DNA of 64,000 bases from Flavimaribacter sp039888615 (GTDB taxonomy: Bacteria > Pseudomonadota > Alphaproteobacteria > Rhizobiales > Rhizobiaceae): the NCBI GenBank assembly GCA_039888615.1, contig JBDQQS010000001.1, one strand, 5' to 3'. The position numbers and the translations under genes are program-made. The notes beneath the pieces are model-generated. The model made no database searches and was not told where the DNA came from. It saw only the letters and a list, made by a program, of their open reading frames with translations. Of this stretch, positions 8,695 to 17,089 are shown piece after piece (within the stretch, counting starts at the first letter, position 1; the number at the start of each line of letters is the position of its first letter).

Positions 8695-9156
8695 CTACTC
8701 GATGACGAGAAGCGGTTCGCCGAACTCGACAGGCTGGGCGTCCTCGACAAGTATCGCAGTCACCTTGCCGGTGCGCGGGGCTGGGATCTGATTCATCGTC
8801 TTCATAGCTTCGATGATCAACAAAGGTTCGCCTTCCGACACCGACTGGCCGACCTCGACGAAGGGGCGCGCGTCGGGCGAGGGGGCCAGATAAGCCGTTC
8901 CGACCATCGGCGCGGTGACGGCGTTGGACAGGTCGCTCGCCGGGGGCGTCGCGCCGCCTGAGGCGGCCGGCGCCAAAACTGGAGCTGTCTGCTGCGTCGG
9001 AGGCGTGTAATAGGTAACGGCGCTATCGCGGCTTCGGGAAACCCGGATGCGAAAATCGTCCTGTTCGATTTCTATTTCCGTCAGATCGGTCTCGTTCAGT
9101 ATTGTCGCCAGATCGCGAACGAGATCCTGATCGATCCCAGATTTTTTTGTTGCCAT
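8695..9156 (-). CDS. accB: Acetyl-CoA carboxylase biotin carboxyl carrier protein
   Basis: 153-residue biotin carrier. The N-terminal helix region and an Ala/Pro-rich linker (about 50-80) lead to the biotinyl domain, with the biotinylation motif EAMKTMNQI near residues 115-123. The C-terminus ends in the usual FGEPLLVIE. It is cotranscribed with aroQ upstream (gap of 19 bp) and accC downstream. Confidence 0.97.
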   Translation of the reverse strand: MATKKSGIDQDLVRDLATILNETDLTEIEIEQDDFRIRVSRSRDSAVTYYTPPTQQTAPVLAPAASGGATPPASDLSNAVTAPMVGTAYLAPSPDARPFVEVGQSVSEGEPLLIIEAMKTMNQIPAPRTGKVTAILVEDAQPVEFGEPLLVIE

Positions 9157-9175
9157 CGAAATGGGCCCTTCGTTT

Positions 9176-9616
9176 TTATTTGCCCGTCATGTCGGCCAGC
9201 GCCCGCAGGGCCAGCATATAGCTGCCTGGGCCGAAACCGCAAATGACGCCCTTGGACACAGGGGCGGTCATGGATACATGACGGAACGCTTCTCTTGCAT
9301 GAATATTGGACAGGTGCAGCTCGACGACCGGGATGTCGATAGAGCGGATTGCATCGTGCAACGCGATGGAAGTGTGCCCGTAGGCGCCTGGATTGAGCGC
9401 AACGCCGTCGGCCTTGTCGCCGGCCTCCTGCAGCCAGTCCACCAGCACGCCTTCGTGGTTGCTCTGCCGAAAATCGATCTTGAATCCAAGTGTTTCGCCG
9501 AGATTGTGGCAGTCGGCTTCAATGGCTTCCAATGTCTTGCCCCCATAGATGCCGGGTTCTCTCCTGCCGAGGGCGTTGAGATTCGGTCCGTTCAGGACAT
9601 AGACGGTTGAAACCAT
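9176..9616 (-). CDS. aroQ: Type II 3-dehydroquinate dehydratase
   Basis: Third step of the shikimate pathway. 146 residues; type II signatures are GPNLNALGRREPGIYGG with the catalytic Tyr and Arg, FRQSNHEGVLVDWLQEA, LNPGAYGHTSIALHDA, and the C-terminal catalytic His region EVHLSNIHAREAFRH (here ELHLSNIHAREAFRH). The order aroQ-accB-accC is a common operon. The start at 9616 gives the normal N-terminus for the family. Confidence 0.97.
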   Translation of the reverse strand: MVSTVYVLNGPNLNALGRREPGIYGGKTLEAIEADCHNLGETLGFKIDFRQSNHEGVLVDWLQEAGDKADGVALNPGAYGHTSIALHDAIRSIDIPVVELHLSNIHAREAFRHVSMTAPVSKGVICGFGPGSYMLALRALADMTGK

Positions 9617-9775
9617 TGTGCCAGACTATCCTCAATCGTCGCAGACCCCGACATATAGACGGGCACATTCGGCAGGAAAAGCCCTGACTTAGGGTTCTCT
9701 GCTAATTGATATTCGAAACTTGTTGAAATTATATTACCGGTGAATTCAACCGACGCAGCAATCCCGTGGAATACG

Positions 9776-9799
9776 AACGGCGTGCTTAGACGCCGTTCT
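9776..9799 (-). terminator. Hairpin after the DsbA-like gene
   Basis: Perfect 9-bp inverted repeat GAACGGCGT / ACGCCGTTC with a 6-nt loop, 15 bp beyond the stop of the minus-strand DsbA-like gene. There is no long T-run on that side, so intrinsic termination is likely but not certain. Confidence 0.5.
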
Positions 9800-9813
9800 C
9801 AATCAATGGACGA

Positions 9814-10581
9814 TCAGCAGGTGGCGCTGTCGCAGTTCCTGACGTTCTCTATCTTGCTGGCGAGCTGCTGCACACCGACCGCGCCAAACACAGTTTCGTC
9901 GCCAACCACGTAGGAAGGCGTTCCGGAGATTCCCAGCATATCCGCAAGCTGGAAGGTTTCTCGATAACCCTTTTCTATCGACGGATCGTCCATCGCCGCC
10001 TTCAACGCGGCCTCGTCGACGCCCAGCGACAGGGCGATTTCCATGGCAGCTTCCTCGTTGGCTCTGCCGTGTCCGCCAAGCAGGGAGCGGTGAAACTCCG
10101 CATAGTGCTCGGGCGCGACAATATGCAGGGCGCTTGCGACCCGGTGCGCCGCGACCGAATCGTCTCCAAGGATCGGAAATTCCTTCAGCACAAATCGAAC
10201 ATCAGAATTGTTGGCCAGGATGTCTTCCATGTCCTTGAGCGCGCGCTTGCAGTATCCGCAATTGTAGTCGAAGAACTCGACGATCGTGATTTCGCCTTCC
10301 GGGTTGCCGAGGATGACGTTGTTCGGTGAATTGAAAATGGTTTCGCTCGCATTGGCGATAATGTCCCGGGATTTTTCCTTCTGCAGGACTTCCTGCTTGG
10401 CTTCATAGGCTTTCTGCACTTCGAAGAGGATTTCCGGATTGGCGATCAGGTATTCCCGAATGAACGAGCCAAGCTCTTCCTTTTCCGAATCGTCGAGCGC
10501 CTGGGAAGGCAGGACGACGCAAATCGATGCGACGCCGGCAAAAAGGAGTGTCGCAAAGCGTTTTGTCATTGATCGTATCAT
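9814..10581 (-). CDS. DsbA-family thiol:disulfide oxidoreductase
   Basis: 255-residue periplasmic protein. Start chosen at the ATG at 10581 (GAGGA site upstream) because it gives a clean signal peptide with cleavage near SQALD at about residue 30; an upstream extension to 10797 has no signal-like or conserved sequence. An N-terminal Com1/ScsC-like helical segment is followed by the thioredoxin fold with active site CGYC in FFDYNCGYCKRA and the cis-Pro region GTPSYVVGD. It probably forms or isomerises disulfides; the exact role (DsbA, DsbG or ScsC type) cannot be told. Confidence 0.9.
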   Translation of the reverse strand: MIRSMTKRFATLLFAGVASICVVLPSQALDDSEKEELGSFIREYLIANPEILFEVQKAYEAKQEVLQKEKSRDIIANASETIFNSPNNVILGNPEGEITIVEFFDYNCGYCKRALKDMEDILANNSDVRFVLKEFPILGDDSVAAHRVASALHIVAPEHYAEFHRSLLGGHGRANEEAAMEIALSLGVDEAALKAAMDDPSIEKGYRETFQLADMLGISGTPSYVVGDETVFGAVGVQQLASKIENVRNCDSATC

Positions 10582-10840
10582 TGGGTCCTCTCGATGCGCC
10601 GAACCAGATCGGCGGTTACTTCTACGGTTGTTACAAACAAATATCGTCGCCTTTGTGATCGACGTTACCCGGACAGGCCCCTGAAGGCTGGGCTGACGTG
10701 TAGCGCGGTTTCCGTGCTTTGCACAGGGATATGCCTTCCCATGTCGCACGAATGTGATGAGCATGGAACGGTTGTGATGAGGACGCCGATAGGGCATGTG
10801 TCTGGCTGATCACTTGATCCGACGCAGGACACGACCTTCC

Positions 10841-11998
10841 ATGAAAATTTCCAGACGCAGCAAGGTAGAGCCATTCCACGCTATGGACGTGCTGGCCGAA
10901 GCCATCGAACGCAAGCGGCAGGGCCGGCCGGTTATCTCTCTCGCGGTGGGGCAGCCGGCCAGTCCTGCGCCCAGGGCGGTGCTGGAAGCCGCGCGCGAGG
11001 CGCTCGTCGTCGGACGGTTGGGCTATACCGATACGCTCGGGCTGATCGAACTGCGCCAGGCGATCGCCGCTTACTACCGGCGGAGACACGGCGTTGATGT
11101 CGACCCTGCGAGGATAGCGGTCACGACAGGCTCCTCAGCCGGTTTCAATCTGGCTTTCCTGGCGCTCTTCGATCCGGGCGACCGGCTTGCGATCACCCGG
11201 CCGGGCTATCCCGCTTATCGGAACATTATGGCGGCGCTTGGCCTTGAGGTGGTGGAGATTGCAGTCGATCGCGCCAGCGACTTCACGCTCTCGCCGGCCG
11301 TTCTGGAGGACGCGGTCAGGACCCATGGCAGGATCGACGGTGTGTTGCTCGCCAGCCCCGCCAACCCCACCGGCACCGTGACGGGCAGGGGCGCTCTGGA
11401 AGCCGTCATGAACTACTGCCGTGAAAACGAGATCACCTTCATTTCGGACGAGATCTACCACGGGCTGACATTTTCCGGCGACGAAACGACGGCGCTCTCG
11501 CTTGGCGACGAAGCAGTCGTCATCAACTCGTTCTCGAAATATTATTGCATGACGGGGTGGCGGATCGGCTGGATGGTGCTCCCGGAGCAGGCGGTGCGCC
11601 CGATCGAACGCATTGGCCAGAACCTCTATATCAGTCCGCCGGAACTTTCCCAGATCGCGGCCTGCGCGGCTTTCGACGCGACGTCTGAACTGGAGGCGGT
11701 CAAGGCCGTCTATGGCGAGAACCGAAACATGTTTCTGGAAAGATTGCCGAAGATCGGCTTTTCGATCGCGTCACCGATGGACGGCGCCTTTTACGCCTAC
11801 GCCGACGCCAGTCGGTTTACCAATGACACGTCCGAATTCGCCCGAACCATGCTCGAGGCGATCGACGTGGCGGCAACGCCGGGCAATGATTTCGATCCTG
11901 TCGACGGACACAAGACGATACGGTTCTCCTATGCCGGCTCAAGCGCGGACATGGCGGAGGCGCTGGATCGTATCGAGGATTGGCTGACTACGAAATAG
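10841..11998 (+). CDS. Class I/II pyridoxal phosphate aminotransferase
   Basis: 385 residues from the ATG at 10841; a longer form from 10796 adds a tail with no conserved features. Fold-type I signatures: SLAVGQPASPAP, LGYTDTLGLIELRQAIA, the NPTG motif in SPANPTGTVTG, the D-E-I-Y segment SDEIYHGLTF and the PLP lysine in SFSKYYCMTGWRIGW, followed by Arg in the C-terminal domain. The amino donor and acceptor are not identifiable. It is alone on the plus strand and converges with rne. Confidence 0.9.
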   Translation: MKISRRSKVEPFHAMDVLAEAIERKRQGRPVISLAVGQPASPAPRAVLEAAREALVVGRLGYTDTLGLIELRQAIAAYYRRRHGVDVDPARIAVTTGSSAGFNLAFLALFDPGDRLAITRPGYPAYRNIMAALGLEVVEIAVDRASDFTLSPAVLEDAVRTHGRIDGVLLASPANPTGTVTGRGALEAVMNYCRENEITFISDEIYHGLTFSGDETTALSLGDEAVVINSFSKYYCMTGWRIGWMVLPEQAVRPIERIGQNLYISPPELSQIAACAAFDATSELEAVKAVYGENRNMFLERLPKIGFSIASPMDGAFYAYADASRFTNDTSEFARTMLEAIDVAATPGNDFDPVDGHKTIRFSYAGSSADMAEALDRIEDWLTTK

Positions 11999-12000
11999 AA

Positions 12001-12024
12001 ACGGCCGAACCCGGGTTCGGCCGT
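12001..12024 (-). terminator. Terminator between the aminotransferase gene and rne
   Basis: A 24-bp perfect palindrome (ACGGCCGAACCC and its complement) lies 12 bp past the rne stop and 2 bp past the aminotransferase stop. On the minus strand it is followed by TTCTATTTCG, so it should end rne transcription; it may also act on the plus strand. Confidence 0.7.
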
Positions 12025-12036
12025 CTCGATCAGATC

Positions 12037-14841
12037 TTAAAAGAAGCCGCGGCGTTGCCACCAGCCGACTTTCTTTTCCTTCGGCTCCTCCGTTTCCGCG
12101 GCGTCGCCAGGCGCAGTGGACGTCAAAACCGGCTCGTTGCTCGCTTCGGCGACCGAAACGGATTTGCGGCGTGAACGCTTGGGCTTTTCCGGAGACTTGG
12201 TCTCGCTTTCGGCTGTGGCCGATGCAACTTCGTCGGCATTTGGCGCGACTGAAGGCGGCTCGACGACGGGCGTATCCTCGACGACGGGTTTTTCTTCGGC
12301 GTCCTTCGCGCGCGGTTTGCGACGCGACCGGGATTTGCGCGGCGCGGCTTCCTGCTCCTCGGCCTTCGCCTCTTCCGCAGGCGCGGCGTCGTCCGCCGGC
12401 TGCGGCGCGACAGTTGCTTCCGCTGCATCCGGCGCAGCTGCAACGGGTTCCTCGGCGTTGTCCGCTACCGTCGCGTCAGGGTTGTCGCTGTCAGCGGCGG
12501 CAGCATTTTCCTGACCGTCGGCTTCGCCGTCGCGATTGCGCCGACCACCGCGTTTTCCGCGTCTGCGGCGCTTGCGTTTTTGATCGCCTTCGCCGCCATC
12601 CTGCTCGTCCGATACGGCTTCTGCTGTTGACGGCTCTTCGTCCGACGCCGCATCGCCTGTCGCGGCTTCCTGCTGTTCACCGCCGCCGCGGCCGCCCCGC
12701 TTGCGCCGACGGCGCTTGCGCTTGCGGCCTTCGCCGTCGGAATCGCCGTTATCCTGTTCCTCATCGACGCTTTCGACAACCGCGACATTGTCATCTTCGG
12801 TTTCAACAAACGGGATGACGATATCTTCGACGACGACCGGGTCTTCGACTTTTTCGCCCTGGATGATGGTGACCATCTGCTGGCCGACAGAGGGGTCGGC
12901 TTCGAGCGTAATCGAGAGGCCGAACCGGGCTTCCAGATCCCGGATCGTGTCGCGCTTCTGGTTGAGCACGTAGAGTGCGGTTTCCGGCAAGGTGCGCAGG
13001 GTGATGTTGTACTTGGTGTTGCGCAGCAGATACTCCTCTGCAGTGCGCAGGACGTGCAGGGCAACGGACGACAGCGAGCGCACGTAACCCGTGCCTGCGC
13101 AGTGTTCGCAAACCTGCATCGTGCTTTCCAGAACGCTGGCGCGAATGCGCTGGCGCGACATTTCCAGAAGGCCGAAATGGGAAATGCGTCCGACCTGAAT
13201 GCGCGCGCGGTCGTTCTTCAGACAATCCTTCAGCTTCTTCTCGACGGACCGGTTGTTGCGCTTCTCCTCCATGTCGATGAAGTCGATCACGATCAGGCCG
13301 GCAAGGTCGCGAAGTCGCAGTTGGCGCGCCACTTCCTCGGCGGCTTCCATGTTTGTGCGCAGCGCCGTGTCTTCGATCGAATGCTCCTTGGTCGAGCGAC
13401 CGGAGTTGACGTCGATGGCGACCAGCGCTTCGGTCTGGTTGATGATGATGTAGCCGCCCGATTTGAGCGTGACCTGCGGCTGCAGCATCTTGTCGAGCTG
13501 CGCCTCGATGCCCGACCGCGCAAAGATCGGCTGCACGTCCCGATAGGGCTGCACCGCCTTTGCGTGGCTCGGCATCAGCATTTTCATGAAGTCCTTGGCT
13601 TCCCGGTATCCTTCCTCTCCGGAAACAATGACTTCGCCGATATCCTTGTTGTAGAGGTCGCGGATGGAGCGCTTGATCAGGCTGCCTTCCTCATAGACCA
13701 GACATGGCGCCATGGAGGTGAGGGTCAGGTTGCGGACGTTCTCCCAGAGGCGCATGAGGTATTCGAAATCGCGCTTGATCTCCGACTTGGTGCGGTTGGC
13801 GCCGGCGGTGCGCAGAATGACGCCCATGCCTTGCGCGACATCCAGTCCGCGCGCGATCTCCTTGAGACGCTTGCGGTCCTGCACGTTGGTGATCTTGCGG
13901 GAAATGCCGCCGCCGCGGGCGGTGTTGGGCATCAGGACGGAATAACGGCCGGCCAGAGACAGATATGTCGTCAGCGCCGCGCCCTTGTTGCCACGCTCTT
14001 CCTTGACGACCTGGACAAGCAGGATCTGGCGGCGTTTGATGACTTCCTGAATGCGGTACTGCTTGCGCGACTTGCGCACGCGGTCGGGCACTTCTTCCAG
14101 AGCGTCCTCGGCGCCAACGAGTTCGACGCTCCTGTCGCTGTCGTCTTCGGAAGCGTCGTCGTCGCCATCGTCCTCATCATCGACGCCGGGCTCCCGACGA
14201 ACGGTTTCAGACACCTGGTCGGCGTCGATAGCAGCGGCCATCGTTTCTGGCGGAGAGTTCTTGTCTTCGTCTTCATTGTCTGCAGCGCCCTGGCTTTCCG
14301 GGGCGTCTACGGACGGGTCGTCCTGCGGGGCAGCGGCTGCGACATCTTCAGAAGACGCCTGCACTGCGTCTTCAGCCGGTTCAGGACTTGAGCCGTCGTC
14401 AGTTGCGGTCGCCTCGACGGCGTCATCCGAACTTTCGCTCTTTGCGGTCTTGCCGGCGGATTCGGCCGTTTTGCTGCGGCTTCGCCTTGACCGGCTCTTG
14501 CGACGGGCGGGCTTTTCCGTTTCCTCGGGCTGGTCGTCGTCATCGTCCATGGATTCCCGGGCTTCCGCCTCAAGAAGCGCCTGACGATCGGCGACCGGAA
14601 TCTGGTAATAGTCGGGGTGAATTTCCGAAAAGGCGAGAAAGCCGTGGCGATTACCGCCATAATCGACAAAGGCCGCCTGCAGTGAAGGTTCGACGCGAGT
14701 TACTTTCGCCAGATAGATGTTTCCGCGCAGCTGCTTCTTGTGCTGCGATTCGAAATCAAATTCCTCGATTCTGTTTCCACGAACCACGACGACGCGAGTT
14801 TCTTCCTCGTGGGACGCGTCGATCAGCATTTTGTCTGCCAT
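12037..14841 (-). CDS. rne: Ribonuclease E/G
   Basis: Endoribonuclease at the centre of mRNA decay and rRNA processing. 934 residues from the ATG at 14841, which gives the normal MADKMLIDASHEEETRVV start; the longer frame upstream to 14970 is leader RNA. The S1 domain is split by a long acidic/basic insertion (about 90-260), typical of alphaproteobacterial RNase E. The catalytic core has VAIDVNSGRSTKEHS, VIDFIDMEEKRN and the Zn-link segment CEHCAGTG (about 610-617). The C-terminal third is low-complexity, with Arg-rich RRRRKRGGRGGG patches suited to RNA and partner binding. It is transcribed alone with a long leader. Confidence 0.97.
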   Translation of the reverse strand: MADKMLIDASHEEETRVVVVRGNRIEEFDFESQHKKQLRGNIYLAKVTRVEPSLQAAFVDYGGNRHGFLAFSEIHPDYYQIPVADRQALLEAEARESMDDDDDQPEETEKPARRKSRSRRSRSKTAESAGKTAKSESSDDAVEATATDDGSSPEPAEDAVQASSEDVAAAAPQDDPSVDAPESQGAADNEDEDKNSPPETMAAAIDADQVSETVRREPGVDDEDDGDDDASEDDSDRSVELVGAEDALEEVPDRVRKSRKQYRIQEVIKRRQILLVQVVKEERGNKGAALTTYLSLAGRYSVLMPNTARGGGISRKITNVQDRKRLKEIARGLDVAQGMGVILRTAGANRTKSEIKRDFEYLMRLWENVRNLTLTSMAPCLVYEEGSLIKRSIRDLYNKDIGEVIVSGEEGYREAKDFMKMLMPSHAKAVQPYRDVQPIFARSGIEAQLDKMLQPQVTLKSGGYIIINQTEALVAIDVNSGRSTKEHSIEDTALRTNMEAAEEVARQLRLRDLAGLIVIDFIDMEEKRNNRSVEKKLKDCLKNDRARIQVGRISHFGLLEMSRQRIRASVLESTMQVCEHCAGTGYVRSLSSVALHVLRTAEEYLLRNTKYNITLRTLPETALYVLNQKRDTIRDLEARFGLSITLEADPSVGQQMVTIIQGEKVEDPVVVEDIVIPFVETEDDNVAVVESVDEEQDNGDSDGEGRKRKRRRRKRGGRGGGEQQEAATGDAASDEEPSTAEAVSDEQDGGEGDQKRKRRRRGKRGGRRNRDGEADGQENAAAADSDNPDATVADNAEEPVAAAPDAAEATVAPQPADDAAPAEEAKAEEQEAAPRKSRSRRKPRAKDAEEKPVVEDTPVVEPPSVAPNADEVASATAESETKSPEKPKRSRRKSVSVAEASNEPVLTSTAPGDAAETEEPKEKKVGWWQRRGFF

Positions 14842-15570
14842 GAATTGTTTGCTCCACGACGTTATACAGACGCCCGACCGAATCGGGCGATCTCGCCCTT
14901 TTCCAGCTGAAGCCTGTACCGTCGATTTGTGATTGTTCTGCTGAACCCTGCCGGAGCCGACCTTCCACACCTGACGCGCCGCGCGATACAGGTGTATTTG
15001 GGATTTCAGAAGGCGTTTCTCGTAGCATCTTGATCCAAACAGATATTTACGAACATGCGGTCAATGTTGACCAATGAATTTTGGCTTGATGACAAGCCTC
15101 AGCATTTGCTGTTTCTCGATGCCTGGAATTCTCCAGGATTGATCGATTACTTGAAGAATCTGAGCAACTTGGACGTCAGACGGATCGGCCGATGGCGCCA
15201 TTTCTCCTGGTTCAGGTGGCAGCCCGGGTTGGACAATCCTATCTCGTCAGCCTATCAAACCCTCTGTCCGCTTTTATGTCCTTGCGGACGGTCTTGCAAG
15301 AGGCAAGATGCAGCTATTGCTAAATGATGAGTTGTGTTGCGTCTATTGTACCCTCTTAAATGGATCTCGAAACTTTCGATTAATATTAAGTATTTACGTC
15401 TGTTATGTAACTAAACGTTCTAAACATATCCCAAGCGGCGGGTGGCTCATGCGGACCTGTTGGGGGAGAGGCTCCCTACAGCGGTTTTCCGAGGGCGCTC
15501 CGGCTAAATTGCAGGATGCAGACCTTGTTTGAATTGAGCTTCGCGAAACGTCGTGTATAGGTGTCAACAA
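14842..15570. other. Intergenic region: rne leader and divergent promoters
   Basis: About 730 bp between the divergent rne and amidase genes. The rne side is probably a long 5' untranslated leader, where RNase E autoregulation acts in other bacteria; that role here is inference. Open frames of 90 and 74 codons on the plus strand (15055-15327 and 15308-15532) have no ribosome site of note and no recognisable motif, and the region from 15330 to 15430 is AT-rich. I see no RNA gene here. Confidence 0.5.
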
Positions 15571-16914
15571 ATGCGGTCCGAATCCTGGAGTCGCGCCGGG
15601 ATCGTCGCTTGCCAGAAGAACAGATTCGAATGCGGAATTTCGGTGCTGACTGACGCTCTCCATCACAAGTTCGTGATACTGATGCTTACGCTATTGGCTA
15701 TCGCGATGACCACGGAAGCGGCGCTAACGACGCCGTCGAGCGCGACGGATGCGGCCGGCGACACGCAGTTCGCCTTCGAAATTCGCATTGCAGGCGACGC
15801 GACCCGGACGCGCATTGTCCTTGAATTCGAGGACAAGCCGGAGTTTTCCTACCACTATCTTGACGGGCCGCACCGCGTGGTCGTCGATTTTCCGGAGACT
15901 GTTTTCGGTTTCTCCGAGGAGGAGGCCGAGCCGCGCGGTCTGCTGACCGACGTGCGCTATGGCGCGATGGCGCCCGGGCGTTCGCGCATGGTCGTCTCGG
16001 CGTCCGGCCCCGTTCAGGTCGCGGAGAGTTTGGTCCTTGAAGACGACGAGGCGGACAGCTATCGGCTTGTGCTCGATATGGAGAGCATATCGCACGATGA
16101 ATTCGCGGCCCTGCTTTCGAAACAGCAATGGTATTCGGGAGAGCAGGGCGAAAGCACGGAGCCTGCGCCTGGCGCCGCTGCAGATCCTGCAAACAACTTC
16201 ACCGTCGTTATCGATCCCGGTCATGGCGGCATCGACAGCGGCACGCGCGGACGAAACGGACTTGAGGAAAAAGAGGTCACGCTCAATCTCGGAACCGCTC
16301 TGAAGGATTTGCTGTCCAACAACAGCGCCATCGACGTCTCCATGACCCGGACCGATGACCGGTTTGTCTCGCTTGGCGACCGGGTGCGCTTCGCCAGGGA
16401 ACAAGGCGCCGATCTTTTCGTGTCGCTGCACGCCGATTCGATCCGTCTGAGAAAAATCAGGGGCGCCACGGTCTACACCCTGTCGGAAAAGGCGTCGGAC
16501 GATTACGCCCGCGACCTCGCGCAGCGTGAAAACAAGTCGGACGCCATTGCCGGCTTGTCGTTTGAGGACAAACCGGAGCGCGTGGCGGATATCCTGATCG
16601 ACCTCATGCGGCGGGAGACAAAGTTGTTTTCCGTACGTTTCGCGGATTCGGTCATTCAAAACCTGGATGGCAAGGTAGAACTGATCAACAATCCGCATCG
16701 TTACGCCGGTTTCCGCGTATTGCAGGCGCCTGATGTTCCTTCAATTCTTGTCGAGATCGGGTATCTTTCCAACGCGGAAGATGAGAAACTGCTGCAGGAC
16801 GAGAATTGGCTTGCGGAAATGGCCGATTTGTTGGCAAAAGCCGTCGACGATTTCCGTGTGCTTGTCAGAGGCGACGGAGAAGGGCCGGAGGAGGTCAACC
16901 TCAGCCGGGACTAG
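15571..16914 (+). CDS. N-acetylmuramoyl-L-alanine amidase (AmiC type)
   Basis: Periplasmic zinc amidase that cleaves peptidoglycan stem peptides during cell separation. An AMIN domain (about residues 60-180, with HRVVVDFPE) precedes an Amidase_3 domain: zinc ligands in VIDPGHGGIDSG, the Glu in GLEEKEVTLN, FVSLHADSI, and the catalytic Glu in SILVEIGYLSN. Signal-peptide sequence runs through HHKFVILMLTLLAIAMTTEA. The start is uncertain: ATG at 15571 gives a long N-tail, while GTG at 15643 gives a more usual signal peptide. It precedes mrcA on the same strand, a common Rhizobiales order. Confidence 0.93.
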   Translation: MRSESWSRAGIVACQKNRFECGISVLTDALHHKFVILMLTLLAIAMTTEAALTTPSSATDAAGDTQFAFEIRIAGDATRTRIVLEFEDKPEFSYHYLDGPHRVVVDFPETVFGFSEEEAEPRGLLTDVRYGAMAPGRSRMVVSASGPVQVAESLVLEDDEADSYRLVLDMESISHDEFAALLSKQQWYSGEQGESTEPAPGAAADPANNFTVVIDPGHGGIDSGTRGRNGLEEKEVTLNLGTALKDLLSNNSAIDVSMTRTDDRFVSLGDRVRFAREQGADLFVSLHADSIRLRKIRGATVYTLSEKASDDYARDLAQRENKSDAIAGLSFEDKPERVADILIDLMRRETKLFSVRFADSVIQNLDGKVELINNPHRYAGFRVLQAPDVPSILVEIGYLSNAEDEKLLQDENWLAEMADLLAKAVDDFRVLVRGDGEGPEEVNLSRD

Positions 16915-17089
16915 TGTTTGGTCGGTCTGGTGGTCGTGTTGCTTTGGCGCCACATTGTCAGCGCAAGGGGATCGATTGGTCGGGCGGTGTGACGCGCAGC
17001 CCTATTTTGCGCACATTCGTCGCGGAATTGGGGCATACTGAAGCCTCACGGCGAATCGGCATGCATAACGCGGAAACGGTATAGTATTC

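Noticed and set aside
7981..8961. 326-codon plus-strand frame opposite accC and accB
   Set aside because: Shadow frame in GC-rich coding sequence; accC and accB are certain on the other strand.
13054..14391. 445-codon plus-strand frame within rne
   Set aside because: Shadow of the RNase E catalytic core; no motif of its own.
15055..15532. Two overlapping ORFs of 90 and 74 codons before the amidase gene
   Set aside because: No ribosome site, no recognisable sequence, and they lie in the likely rne leader and promoter region.
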